Assembly: GCA_945871415.1 (NCBI GenBank)
Contig: CAMBWG010000129.1
Span: 1-6,675, forward strand
Direction: 5' to 3'
Source of the DNA: an uncultured Desulfovibrio sp.
GTDB taxonomy: Bacteria > Desulfobacterota > Desulfovibrionia > Desulfovibrionales > Desulfovibrionaceae
Length of the DNA stretch: 6,675 bases
The notes under the pieces were generated by a model. That model was not told the origin of the DNA. It made no database searches and was given only the letters and a program-made list of their open reading frames with translations. Every line of letters begins with the position of its first letter. The first letter of the stretch is position 1. Shown here one piece after another: positions 1-5,555 of the stretch. Both the position numbers and the translations under genes were made by a program.

Positions 1-163
1 ATGGGAACGGGAACATACGGCAAGGATCTCTTAGCACTATCTATTTAGAATAAATAATTTTTCAGGACAATAGGGACGATCTTTCCAGAGGAACGGCGTT
101 CCCGTAATTCTTCCCCGGCGCGCTTTTCAAAAATTCCATAACCTGACGCTCAAGGAGTCGCCC
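1..163. other. Left-edge intergenic segment with AT palindrome and repeat remnant
   Basis: I see no supported gene here. Frame 1 is open from the left edge to a TAG at 46-48, only 15 codons, so it could be the tail of a gene lying outside the window, but nothing confirms this. Bases 42-56 form a perfect AT-rich inverted repeat (TATTTA-GAA-TAAATA), which overlaps a TAGAAT -10-like hexamer at 46-51 with no good -35 partner. Bases 90-102 form a small hairpin (GGAAC-GGC-GTTCC). It belongs to a degenerate copy of the G/C-tract repeat seen more fully at about 1252-1320. Confidence 0.45.
152..157 (+). promoter_or_regulatory. Ribosome binding site of the 164-1123 gene
   Basis: AAGGAG sits six bases before the ATG at 164. 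It decides this start over the out-of-frame ATG at 171 and the in-frame ATG seven codons further in. Confidence 0.75.
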
Positions 164-1123
164 ATGCCCCATGACCCCGCCCGGATGCCGCGTTTCTGCA
201 CCTTCCGTTTCACCCACGCGCCCGAGGACTATCTCGACGCGGGCCGTATTGCCCGCATCTGGCAGGCGACGCCTTCCCTCCTGCGCTCCGGCGGGGAAGC
301 GCATCTGCATGTCACGCCCCTTTCCGGGGACGGCGATCAGGATTCCGACTATTTTCTGGAGCCGGGCCTTGCGGCCGCGGGCGTTCCTCCGGCCCCGCCC
401 GCAGACCTGCCGGAAAACCGGATTCGCAATCCCTGGGAGCATCAGACGCCCTTTGCCGCGCCCGCCCTTATGCTGAGCCTGTCCCCCGCCCCGGAAAAGC
501 CGGAAGCCGCGGCGCAGGCGCTGCGCGAAAACGCGGGTGAACCGGTCGCATGGCATACGGCCGCCCCCCTTGCCCAGCTCTTCCCGTCGGGCAACAGTGT
601 GCTCTTGCCCGTGGATACCGAGGTCGTCATCACACCGGACAAGGCCGCTGCGGCATGGCGCTGGCTGGACGCCTTTCTGCAACGGGCCCAGCAGCGCCGC
701 CCGGACTTCTGGCCGTCAGCCTCAGACACCGGGCCGGTGGCCGCGGGCTTCCCGCCCTGTCCCTGGCTCCCGCCCCCCGCGGGCTGGCGTCTGCGCAGGG
801 CCATGAGCTGCTCCCGTTCGCTCATGAGCTTCGCCGCGCCGGGCGAAGGTTTCCGCTGCCCCCGCTGCGGCGAAGATCTGGACGACGAGTATATCATGGC
901 CGCACTGAGCGAGGCCTTTGAAGCCAATCCCGAAGACCCCGATCTTCTGCTTCGGGTCCCCTGCTGCGACACTATCCTGCCTTTCAATGCGCTGGAAACA
1001 ACATGGATCGGCTTCGCCCGCTTCTGCCTGCACTTCAGCGGCTGCTCCTGCACCCCGGAAGACCTCGCCGAACTCAACGCCCTCATAGGCACGCCCTTTA
1101 AAATCGTGCATGTGCATGACTGA
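164..1123 (+). CDS. Hypothetical protein with Cys-rich (zinc-ribbon-like) C-terminal domain, 319 aa
   Basis: I do not recognise this gene by name. The start is well supported by AAGGAG six bases upstream, and the codons have strong G/C at third positions. The N-terminal two thirds is Pro/Ala-rich, with low-complexity stretches near residues 70-125 and 190-210, and no signal peptide or membrane segment is evident. The C-terminal part (about 228-319) looks like a compact domain. It has CPRC at 232-235, a CC pair at 267-268, a hydrophobic/aromatic stretch near 280-290 and further Cys at 288, 294 and 296. The four Cys in CxxC plus CC could bind one zinc ion. The layout (CPxC, about 30 residues, a second Cys pair, then an aromatic helix and a short terminal strand) resembles small zinc-ribbon hypothetical proteins found in other bacteria. 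That resemblance is from memory and was not tested by search. It stands alone, with about 1 kb of non-coding sequence after it. Function unknown; likely cytoplasmic. Confidence 0.75.
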   Translation: MPHDPARMPRFCTFRFTHAPEDYLDAGRIARIWQATPSLLRSGGEAHLHVTPLSGDGDQDSDYFLEPGLAAAGVPPAPPADLPENRIRNPWEHQTPFAAPALMLSLSPAPEKPEAAAQALRENAGEPVAWHTAAPLAQLFPSGNSVLLPVDTEVVITPDKAAAAWRWLDAFLQRAQQRRPDFWPSASDTGPVAAGFPPCPWLPPPAGWRLRRAMSCSRSLMSFAAPGEGFRCPRCGEDLDDEYIMAALSEAFEANPEDPDLLLRVPCCDTILPFNALETTWIGFARFCLHFSGCSCTPEDLAELNALIGTPFKIVHVHD

Positions 1124-1138
1124 TAACGTTGGGGAAGA

Positions 1139-1160
1139 TTGGGGGGAAGGGAAACCCCTC
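1139..1160 (+). repeat. G-tract repeat, left half, copy 1
   Basis: These 22 bases (TT, six G, AAGGGAAA, CCCCTC) are identical to 4814-4835, where they form the left arm of a strong hairpin. Here the matching right arm has moved about 120 bases away (CTTCCCCCC at 1281-1289), leaving a potential 9-bp stem. The copy lies 15 bases after the stop of the upstream gene. Confidence 0.8.
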
Positions 1161-1251
1161 ATCTCTGCTGTCGATGCCCGTAGCTTCCTTCGTCACAACG
1201 GGCACGGCCTGCGGCCGCCATCCGGTCGCCGCCGGCGCGGGAGGGCCCAGC

Positions 1252-1321
1252 CTTTCCGAAGGAAAGGCGTTCTTGTAGTTCTTCCCCCCAGGCCCCCCAT
1301 CCCTTCCCCAGCGCGCTTTAT
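1252..1321. repeat. C-tract dispersed repeat with G-quadruplex motif, copy 1
   Basis: Bases 1281-1311 match 4858-4888 over 31 identical bases; after one substitution both continue GCGCTTT. The left part (GGAAAGGCGTTC, then TTCTTCCCC) also aligns with a degenerate copy at about 83-128. On the minus strand the block reads as four G-runs (GGGG, GGG, six G, six G) separated by two to three bases, a canonical G-quadruplex pattern. AGCGCGCT occurs at 1310-1317 and again at 1332-1339. Such C-tract blocks look like a genome-wide intergenic repeat. Confidence 0.75.
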
Positions 1322-1428
1322 TCTGGAGGATAGCGCGCTACGGGAACGCCGCCGCTTTCCTTGTTTCCGCCGTCCCCCGGAAAAAATTCTTCCCCTGCCG
1401 CCGGATTTTCTTCCACTCCCCCGCCCTT

Positions 1429-1467
1429 CGCATTTCATCTTTTTCAAAGTTGAAACGCTCTATCTCC
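1429..1467. repeat. TTTCAA-AG-TTGAAA hairpin repeat, copy 1
   Basis: CTTTTTCAAAGTTGAAACGC at 1439-1458 is repeated at 5479-5498, and similarity continues on both sides. The core TTTCAA-AG-TTGAAA is a palindrome. An alternative, wider pairing joins GCATTTC upstream with GAAACGC downstream, with one imperfect pair. Confidence 0.65.
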
Positions 1468-1618
1468 CTTGCTTATTGCCGCCCGCACTCTCCTTGCTCG
1501 TCGACCCTCTCCCGCCCCGCAAATTTCCCCGCTGTACCCGCAGCCCCTCTCCCGCCCGCCGGTCTTCCGCTACTTCACTGCCAGATGAGGCCAGCCCCTC
1601 CGCCCCTGCGCTGTTGCA

Positions 1619-1741
1619 GCGTGTCGCGGGCGCGAAGGCGATCCCGGACGCCCGAAGGGCGGACGGAGCGCCAAAGCAGGCGCGGACATCACCCGGCCGA
1701 AGCGGCCGGGAAGGTTCGCGCCGATGCCCCGCGCGACACGC
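1619..1741. ncRNA. Cloverleaf-like structured element (candidate structured RNA or folded DNA repeat)
   Basis: A closing stem joins GCGTGTCGCG (1619-1628) to CGCGACACGC (1732-1741), ten perfect pairs. A second stem of eight pairs (GGCGCGAA 1629-1636 with TTCGCGCC 1715-1722) follows at once, with a nine-base bulge on the 3' side. Three hairpins sit inside: CGCCC-GAA-GGGCG (1649-1661), extended by a tandem GA/GA internal loop and CCG/CGG; GCGCC-AAAGCA-GGCGC (1668-1683); and CCCGGCCG-AAG-CGGCCGGG (1692-1710). Together they make a four-way junction. I recognise no known RNA family, and the strand of any transcript is unknown. It could also be a palindromic mobile repeat. GC-rich DNA pairs easily, but two long adjacent long-range stems are hard to explain by chance. 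Confidence 0.4.
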
Positions 1742-1820
1742 GGCGGACGGGGTACAGTCCAACTCAAGAGACAATTTTCGCGTTACCCCCAAAAGGGGAG
1801 TACGGGGGTGCAGGGGGTGT

Positions 1821-1840
1821 AGAGGGGATTTTTCCCCTCT
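1821..1840. repeat. Perfect 8-bp hairpin with TTTT loop
   Basis: AGAGGGGA, TTTT, TCCCCTCT. Its right arm is the start of the first 43-bp direct repeat. A second small hairpin, CCCC-AAAA-GGGG, lies just upstream at 1787-1798. There is no T-tract after either, so a terminator role is not supported. Confidence 0.6.
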
Positions 1841-1876
1841 CACCCCATGCCCCGCGCCGGGCAGGCGACCCGCCGC
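1834..1876. repeat. 43-bp direct repeat, copy 1
   Basis: Identical to 1936-1978, offset 102 bases. It starts CCCCTCTCACCCC and ends GGCGACCCGCCGC. The repeat runs directly into a hairpin, GCCGCCC-ATGCC-GGGCGGC (1872-1890). Two copies only, so this is not a CRISPR array. Confidence 0.85.
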
Positions 1877-1935
1877 CCATGCCGGGCGGCAGCCGCAAGA
1901 CAAGGAAGAACCAAACCAACGACAGAGCAGGACAG

Positions 1936-1978
1936 CCCCTCTCACCCCATGCCCCGCGCCGGGCAGGCGACCCGCCGC
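1936..1978. repeat. 43-bp direct repeat, copy 2
   Basis: Identical to 1834-1876. It also runs into a hairpin, CCGCC-GCATGTAT-GGCGG (1972-1989), with a sequence different from the hairpin after copy 1. The G/C-rich block ends here and the AT-rich patch before the autotransporter begins. Confidence 0.85.
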
Positions 1979-2016
1979 ATGTATGGCGGATAAGACATGC
2001 TATTAATGTACTAATA

Positions 2017-2045
2017 TTGATTTTGCCAAAAACTGGTTTTATTCT
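2017..2045 (+). promoter_or_regulatory. Candidate sigma-70-type promoter for the autotransporter
   Basis: TTGATT (2017-2022), a 17-base spacer and TATTCT (2040-2045) lie in the only clearly AT-rich patch of the intergenic region. Transcription from here would give a leader of roughly 140 bases with a GC-rich stem (GGGGA 2104-2108 with TCCCC 2121-2125). An alternative -10, TATAAC at 2146-2151, lies within the palindrome GTTATAAC but has no recognisable -35. Confidence 0.35.
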
Positions 2046-2182
2046 TTATCCCGTGTTTTTCCGTCTCCGCACGCCGTGCCGCAAGTAACGCGCCGGGGCG
2101 GCCGGGGAGCCGCGGCGGCGTCCCCGCAACTCAATAACATCTCGTTATAACAAAAAAAATTTCCCCTGTTGTCCATATCCGC

Positions 2183-2187
2183 AGGAG
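2183..2187 (+). promoter_or_regulatory. Ribosome binding site of the autotransporter gene
   Basis: AGGAG lies six bases before the ATG at 2194 and supports that start, which also gives a proper signal peptide. Confidence 0.75.
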
Positions 2188-2193
2188 AATCTT

Positions 2194-4785
2194 ATGAGAC
2201 ATACGCGCCTTTTTCAGAAACTGGGATTCGCCCTGCTGCTGTCGGCGCTGCTTCTGCTGGACGACCACGGAAACCTCAAGGCCGAGGATCTTGTGGGCAA
2301 CGGCGATCTGACGGTCTCCGGCGGCAGCTGGGGCAAGGTCTACGGTATGCAGCGCCAGCCGAAAAGCGGCGATGCACAGGCCGAGGCCGCCCGGCTGTCC
2401 ATCAGCGGCGGTTCCGTCAGCGGCAACGTGTACGGCGGCTATGCCCGCAGTGATGACGGCGCGGCACGGGCCGCCGCCAATAACGTTACCATCACCGGCA
2501 TGCAGGGCAACCCCGCCTCCATTTACGGCGGCTATGCCTACAGCGCGTCAAACACCGTCGCCACGGCAAACCGCCTGTTCATCAGCGGCTCACCCGCCAT
2601 TACCAGTTCCTCCGCCTACGGCGGCCGTGCCGACGCTTCGGGCGGAAGCGGGGGCCTCTACCTTGCGACAAACAACCATGTGACCATCGATATAACAAGC
2701 TCGCTGTATCAGGTGTTCGGCGGCTCAATCAGCGCCGTGAACAATGCCACGGCCAACGTCGGCAGCTACGGCAACGAAGTCATCATCCGGCGGGGAACGA
2801 TAGAGGAAGTCTACGGGGGGCGGGCTTCCGGCAACGGTATGGTTGATGTCTCCGGCAACAGAATCAGCATATCCGGCGGCGCCGTCACACAGATTGTCGG
2901 CGGCAATGCGTACAGCACGCACCAGAACGCCATTGCCGACGACAACACCATATTGATAACAGGCGGCACGCATGGAAACATCATTGCGGCTTCCGTGCAG
3001 AGCAACACAATGCGGTCCTCCGCCAGCAATAACGCCGTCTATCTGAGCAATACGACGGTGGGAGGCGTCACCGGCGGCTATTCGACCAGCACCGGTACGG
3101 CAGTTTCCCTGAATTACAACAGCATCGTGGTGGGAGCCGGAGCCGTCGTCACGGGCAACGTCCACGGCGGCGATGCCAGGGGGACCGCGAGCGGCAACAG
3201 CGCCACCCATAACACTATCAGCGTGGTGCAGGGCGGGCAGGTACAGGGAGATCTGACAGGCGGAGATCTGAGCGGCGCGGGAAACGCCTCATACAATACC
3301 ATTCTGATAAACAACGGCAGCGCGGGCGGCGATATCATCGGCGGCCGCACGGCGGCGGGCGGCAGCGCCGCCGGCAACAGCATCATTCTCGGCCGACAGG
3401 CCCGGATTGCCCCGACAAGCAATCTTTTCGGCGGCGTTGTGGGCGGACAGGCGGTTTCCTCGCGGGGCAGCGGCAATACGCTCTTTGTGGACAGCTGGCA
3501 GGGAACGGTTGCGCGGGCGGCGGGCTTTGAGAACCTGCATTTTGTCCTGCCGGCACCGGGAACCCCGGCCGCGGGCGTTCCCATGCTCACCGTTACCAGC
3601 GCCCGGCAGGACGATTTCAAGGGAACGACAGTCACGGCCCAGTTGCCGGACATCATCACCGGCGGGAACGTCCACATCGGCGAAACCTTTGTGCTGGTGA
3701 AGGACAGCAGCAAGGCCATCAATAAGGCGGATATTGGCGGCCTTGTGGGTCTGCTGCACGGCTACGCCACAATCTATGACGGCGTTATCTTCGACGAGAA
3801 CGACGCCATTGTCCTCCGCGTGGGAGGGGCCCGGGGGAATCCGCTTGCAGGCGCGCTGACCGAGGCCCGCATCGGCGCGGCCGGGCTGCTCAATCAGGGG
3901 GGCGATCTGATTGCCGGTTCGGCCCTGCGCGCTGCGGACACGGCAGCGCGGGAAACCAGAGGCTGGGCCGCCTTTGCAACGCTCTACGGCGGCGCGGCAA
4001 GCCTGACGGCGGAAACCGACGTCACGACGCGGGGCCTCTCTCTTGTGACCGGTCTTGCCCGCCATACCGAAACAGCCTGGGCGGATGTGCTGGCGGGCGC
4101 TTTTTTTGAAACGGGCTACGGCAATCTCGTCACGGCGCGGGAAGCGGCGGGAGAAATCGTCAAGGGCTACGGCCATACCCGCTACACGGGCGGCGGTCTG
4201 CTTGCCCGGCTGGACATCACGCGGGGACTGCTGCGCGGCCTCTACCTTGAGGCCAGCGCCCGCGCCGGGGAAATAATCACCTCATGGAGCAGCGACGATT
4301 TGCTGGACAACATGGATCGCCCCGCGGAATACGATCTGACAACCCCCTATTACGGCGGACATGCCGGACTGGGCTGCCTCCTGCCCCTCAGCGAGACATG
4401 GACGCTCGACCTCTACGGCAAGTATCTCTTCGCCCATCAGGAAGGACAGGATACCGCCATCAACGGGGACGCCTTCCACTTTGACGCCGTGGACTCCGGC
4501 CGCCTGCGCTGCGGCACCCGCCTTTCCGGCGCGGTGTCGCCGTCCGGCAGCGTCTATCTGGGCGCGGCCTGGGAACAGGAAATGTACGCAACCGCCCGCG
4601 CCGCCTCCCGCAGCAGCCATATGTCCGTTCCCTCCACAGCCATGACCGGCAGCAGCGCCCTTGTGGAACTGGGCTTTACCGTTACCCCCGAACACTCCCC
4701 CCTGCGGCTGGATATGGCCCTTGAAGGCAGCGCCGGAACCCGCCGCAGCATCGGCGGCCATGTCCATATGGTTTATGAGTTTTAG
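2194..4785 (+). CDS. Autotransporter (type Va) outer-membrane protein, 863 aa
   Basis: A secreted surface protein carried by its own C-terminal beta-barrel. Residues 1-30 are a signal peptide: basic start, long Leu/Ala core (about 11-22) and likely cleavage after LKA at 28-30. The passenger (about 31-450) is made of some 13 degenerate repeats of 27-33 residues, marked by a [VIL]-x-G-G motif beginning near residues 49, 79, 110, 141, 174, 206, 234, 263, 292, 323, 354, 381 and 411. Each is usually preceded by an N-x-[IV]-x-[IV]-x-G-G strand, as in a beta-solenoid. A linker region (about 450-585) leads to the barrel (about 585-863), whose strands alternate aromatic and hydrophobic residues and which ends in VYEF; a terminal aromatic residue is the usual signal for outer-membrane assembly. 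I see no protease triad or RGD motif, so adhesion or surface display is more likely than catalysis. The ligand is unknown. Its TAG stop overlaps the TA at the left end of the 228-bp element. Confidence 0.9.
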   Translation: MRHTRLFQKLGFALLLSALLLLDDHGNLKAEDLVGNGDLTVSGGSWGKVYGMQRQPKSGDAQAEAARLSISGGSVSGNVYGGYARSDDGAARAAANNVTITGMQGNPASIYGGYAYSASNTVATANRLFISGSPAITSSSAYGGRADASGGSGGLYLATNNHVTIDITSSLYQVFGGSISAVNNATANVGSYGNEVIIRRGTIEEVYGGRASGNGMVDVSGNRISISGGAVTQIVGGNAYSTHQNAIADDNTILITGGTHGNIIAASVQSNTMRSSASNNAVYLSNTTVGGVTGGYSTSTGTAVSLNYNSIVVGAGAVVTGNVHGGDARGTASGNSATHNTISVVQGGQVQGDLTGGDLSGAGNASYNTILINNGSAGGDIIGGRTAAGGSAAGNSIILGRQARIAPTSNLFGGVVGGQAVSSRGSGNTLFVDSWQGTVARAAGFENLHFVLPAPGTPAAGVPMLTVTSARQDDFKGTTVTAQLPDIITGGNVHIGETFVLVKDSSKAINKADIGGLVGLLHGYATIYDGVIFDENDAIVLRVGGARGNPLAGALTEARIGAAGLLNQGGDLIAGSALRAADTAARETRGWAAFATLYGGAASLTAETDVTTRGLSLVTGLARHTETAWADVLAGAFFETGYGNLVTAREAAGEIVKGYGHTRYTGGGLLARLDITRGLLRGLYLEASARAGEIITSWSSDDLLDNMDRPAEYDLTTPYYGGHAGLGCLLPLSETWTLDLYGKYLFAHQEGQDTAINGDAFHFDAVDSGRLRCGTRLSGAVSPSGSVYLGAAWEQEMYATARAASRSSHMSVPSTAMTGSSALVELGFTVTPEHSPLRLDMALEGSAGTRRSIGGHVHMVYEF

Positions 4786-4815
4786 GGCCTGTTAACACTA
4801 TTCGTAAGTTGTTTT

Positions 4816-4866
4816 GGGGGGAAGGGAAACCCCTCTGCCGGCGCGAGAGGTTTTTCCCTTCCCCCC
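4816..4866. terminator. Strong hairpin between convergent genes (candidate bidirectional terminator)
   Basis: Left arm 4816-4834 and right arm 4848-4866 pair over 19 positions with two mismatches, around a 13-base loop. T-rich sequence lies within the right arm (TTTTT at 4851-4855) and TTTT comes later at 4894-4897, so the classic stem followed by a U-tract is not ideal. Position just after the autotransporter and between convergent genes supports a terminator or 3'-end protection role. Confidence 0.5.
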
Positions 4867-4898
4867 AGGCCCCCCATCCCTTCCCCAGTGCGCTTTTA
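4858..4898. repeat. C-tract dispersed repeat with G-quadruplex motif, copy 2
   Basis: Thirty-one bases (4858-4888) are identical to 1281-1311; after one substitution, GCGCTTT continues the match. As in copy 1, the minus strand carries four closely spaced G-runs. It follows the matching left half (4814-4835) at close range, whereas in copy 1 the halves are about 120 bases apart. Confidence 0.75.
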
Positions 4899-5011
4899 TC
4901 GAGGGAAGAGTCAGGAATACGAGGCGACCCCGCCACCAAAGACAAGTGGCGTGTGTACAGTCTGTTTATTCTATCAATTGAAATTATTTAAAAAATTTGT
5001 GTTAACAGGCC

Positions 5012-5353
5012 CTAGTCAACGGGTATGTAAACAGCCGCCAGCCACAGCATGCTCAAACAACAATGCAAAAGCAGTAACTTCCGCCTGCATGCCCTTTTGC
5101 ACAGACACAAGGCCATCCCGGCCAGAAACCAGACAATAAGACAGACGAGATGGAACAGATACCGATCTTCCGAGGCATAGTGCCATACCCCGGCCACGGG
5201 CCCCTCGCCGCCCCATAAAAACGCATATTTCTCCGGCTCGGTTAAGACGCTCCAGACCTCACCGCCCCATAACGCGACCATGAAGCCGCACGCCGACAGC
5301 CATAACAATTCCCCCGGAGGAAGCTTCAGGAAGAAAAAAATTTTTGTATTCAT
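5012..5353 (-). CDS. Small three-helix membrane protein, 113 aa, unknown function
   Basis: I do not recognise this protein. Three hydrophobic segments are visible: about residues 15-33, 66-85 and 93-111. Between the second and third lies a basic stretch (KRACRRK, 86-92), which by the positive-inside rule should face the cytoplasm. The segment between the first two helices contains a short LWGGE motif twice (28-32 and 46-50), suggesting a small internal duplication or paired loops. There are six Cys. No enzyme motif is visible. The ATG at 5353 has no good ribosome binding site, so the start is less certain than the stop. A run of seven A and five T (5334-5345) lies just inside the start. The stop is TAG, formed by the TA at the right end of the 228-bp element plus the element's terminal base; without the insertion it would read TAA. 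It is convergent with the autotransporter gene. Confidence 0.6.
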   Translation of the reverse strand: MNTKIFFFLKLPPGELLWLSACGFMVALWGGEVWSVLTEPEKYAFLWGGEGPVAGVWHYASEDRYLFHLVCLIVWFLAGMALCLCKRACRRKLLLLHCCLSMLWLAAVYIPVD

Positions 5354-5555
5354 AGAGCATTTTTTCAGTTTGACATGCTTCGCATTTCAAACCATGCGGC
5401 CTGTTGTTTCGCGGAAAAAACGCGGCTTTTCCACTCGCTTCGGGCCGGGCGATGCCGTGCCGCCGCCTCGCGTTTCGCCTTTTTCAAAGTTGAAACGCTT
5501 TATATCGCTACCAATGATATTTTATGAGCAAGCGTATTGGCCGTCTGTGCGTGAG
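5354..5555. other. 202-bp intergenic region between two minus-strand genes
   Basis: It separates the membrane-protein gene from the gene to its right and so should hold the start signals of the former, but I see no convincing promoter. It contains the second copy of the TTTCAA/TTGAAA repeat and a short GC-rich stretch. The wide spacing argues against a tight operon of the two minus-strand genes. Confidence 0.5.
5469..5508. repeat. TTTCAA-AG-TTGAAA hairpin repeat, copy 2
   Basis: Matches the copy at 1429-1467, with 21 identical bases at 5479-5499. Here the wider pairing is perfect: GCGTTTC (5470-5476) with GAAACGC (5492-5498). The nested core palindrome TTTCAA-AG-TTGAAA competes with it, giving two alternative folds. 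Both copies lie in intergenic DNA. Confidence 0.65.

Larger units (their letters stand above)
1124..2193. other. 1.07-kb structured intergenic region
   Basis: I find no convincing gene. Long open frames cross parts of it on both strands, but they are Pro/Arg/Ser-rich, lack good ribosome binding sites and run through obvious repeats, as expected of GC-rich DNA without stops. The top strand is markedly pyrimidine-rich from about 1340 to 1610. In order the region holds a G-tract/C-tract repeat (1139-1321), a TTTCAA/TTGAAA hairpin repeat (1429-1467), a cloverleaf-like fold (1619-1741), short hairpins (1787-1798 and 1821-1840), two 43-bp direct repeats (1834-1876 and 1936-1978) and an AT-rich promoter-like patch (about 1998-2050). 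The autotransporter leader follows. Confidence 0.6.
4783..5014. mobile_element. 228-bp MITE-like element with TA target duplications
   Basis: GGGCCTGTTAACAC at 4785-4798 is mirrored perfectly by GTGTTAACAGGCCC at 4999-5012, and both ends abut TA (4783-4784 and 5013-5014), giving a 16-bp inverted repeat in all. The interior has no gene. It contains the G/C-tract hairpin (4816-4866), a second hairpin CGCCAC/GTGGCG (4931-4951) and an AT-rich right end. Short length, perfect terminal repeats, a TA duplication and no transposase fit a MITE mobilised by an element elsewhere in the genome. IS630/Tc1-type and some IS5-group elements use TA-type targets; which family applies here is unknown. A non-mobile, very large bidirectional terminator is the alternative reading. 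Confidence 0.65.

Noticed and set aside
442..1162. Minus-strand open frames opposite the 164-1123 gene
   Set aside because: They are shadows in high-GC3 coding DNA. The plus-strand gene has the ribosome binding site, the codon bias and the CxxC/CC motifs.
1619..1741. Cloverleaf-like fold as a tRNA
   Set aside because: It is too long, with no GTTCRA T-loop motif, no CCA end and no seven-base anticodon loop.
1834..1978. The two 43-bp repeats as a CRISPR array
   Set aside because: There are only two copies, the gap contains its own hairpin, and no cas gene is present.
1110..2006. 298-codon open frame on the plus strand across the intergenic region
   Set aside because: Its start lies inside the preceding gene in another frame. 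The product is Pro/Arg/Ser low complexity, and it runs through both 43-bp repeats and the folded elements. There is no domain and no ribosome binding site.
1450..2088. 212-codon plus-strand frame and the overlapping minus-strand frame at 1460-1945
   Set aside because: Both have repeat-derived, biased composition and cross the hairpins and direct repeats. They look like stop-free GC-rich DNA rather than genes.
2725..4767. Long minus-strand frames opposite the autotransporter
   Set aside because: The plus-strand frame has a signal peptide, ordered repeats and a barrel ending in Phe. The opposite frames are compositional shadows.
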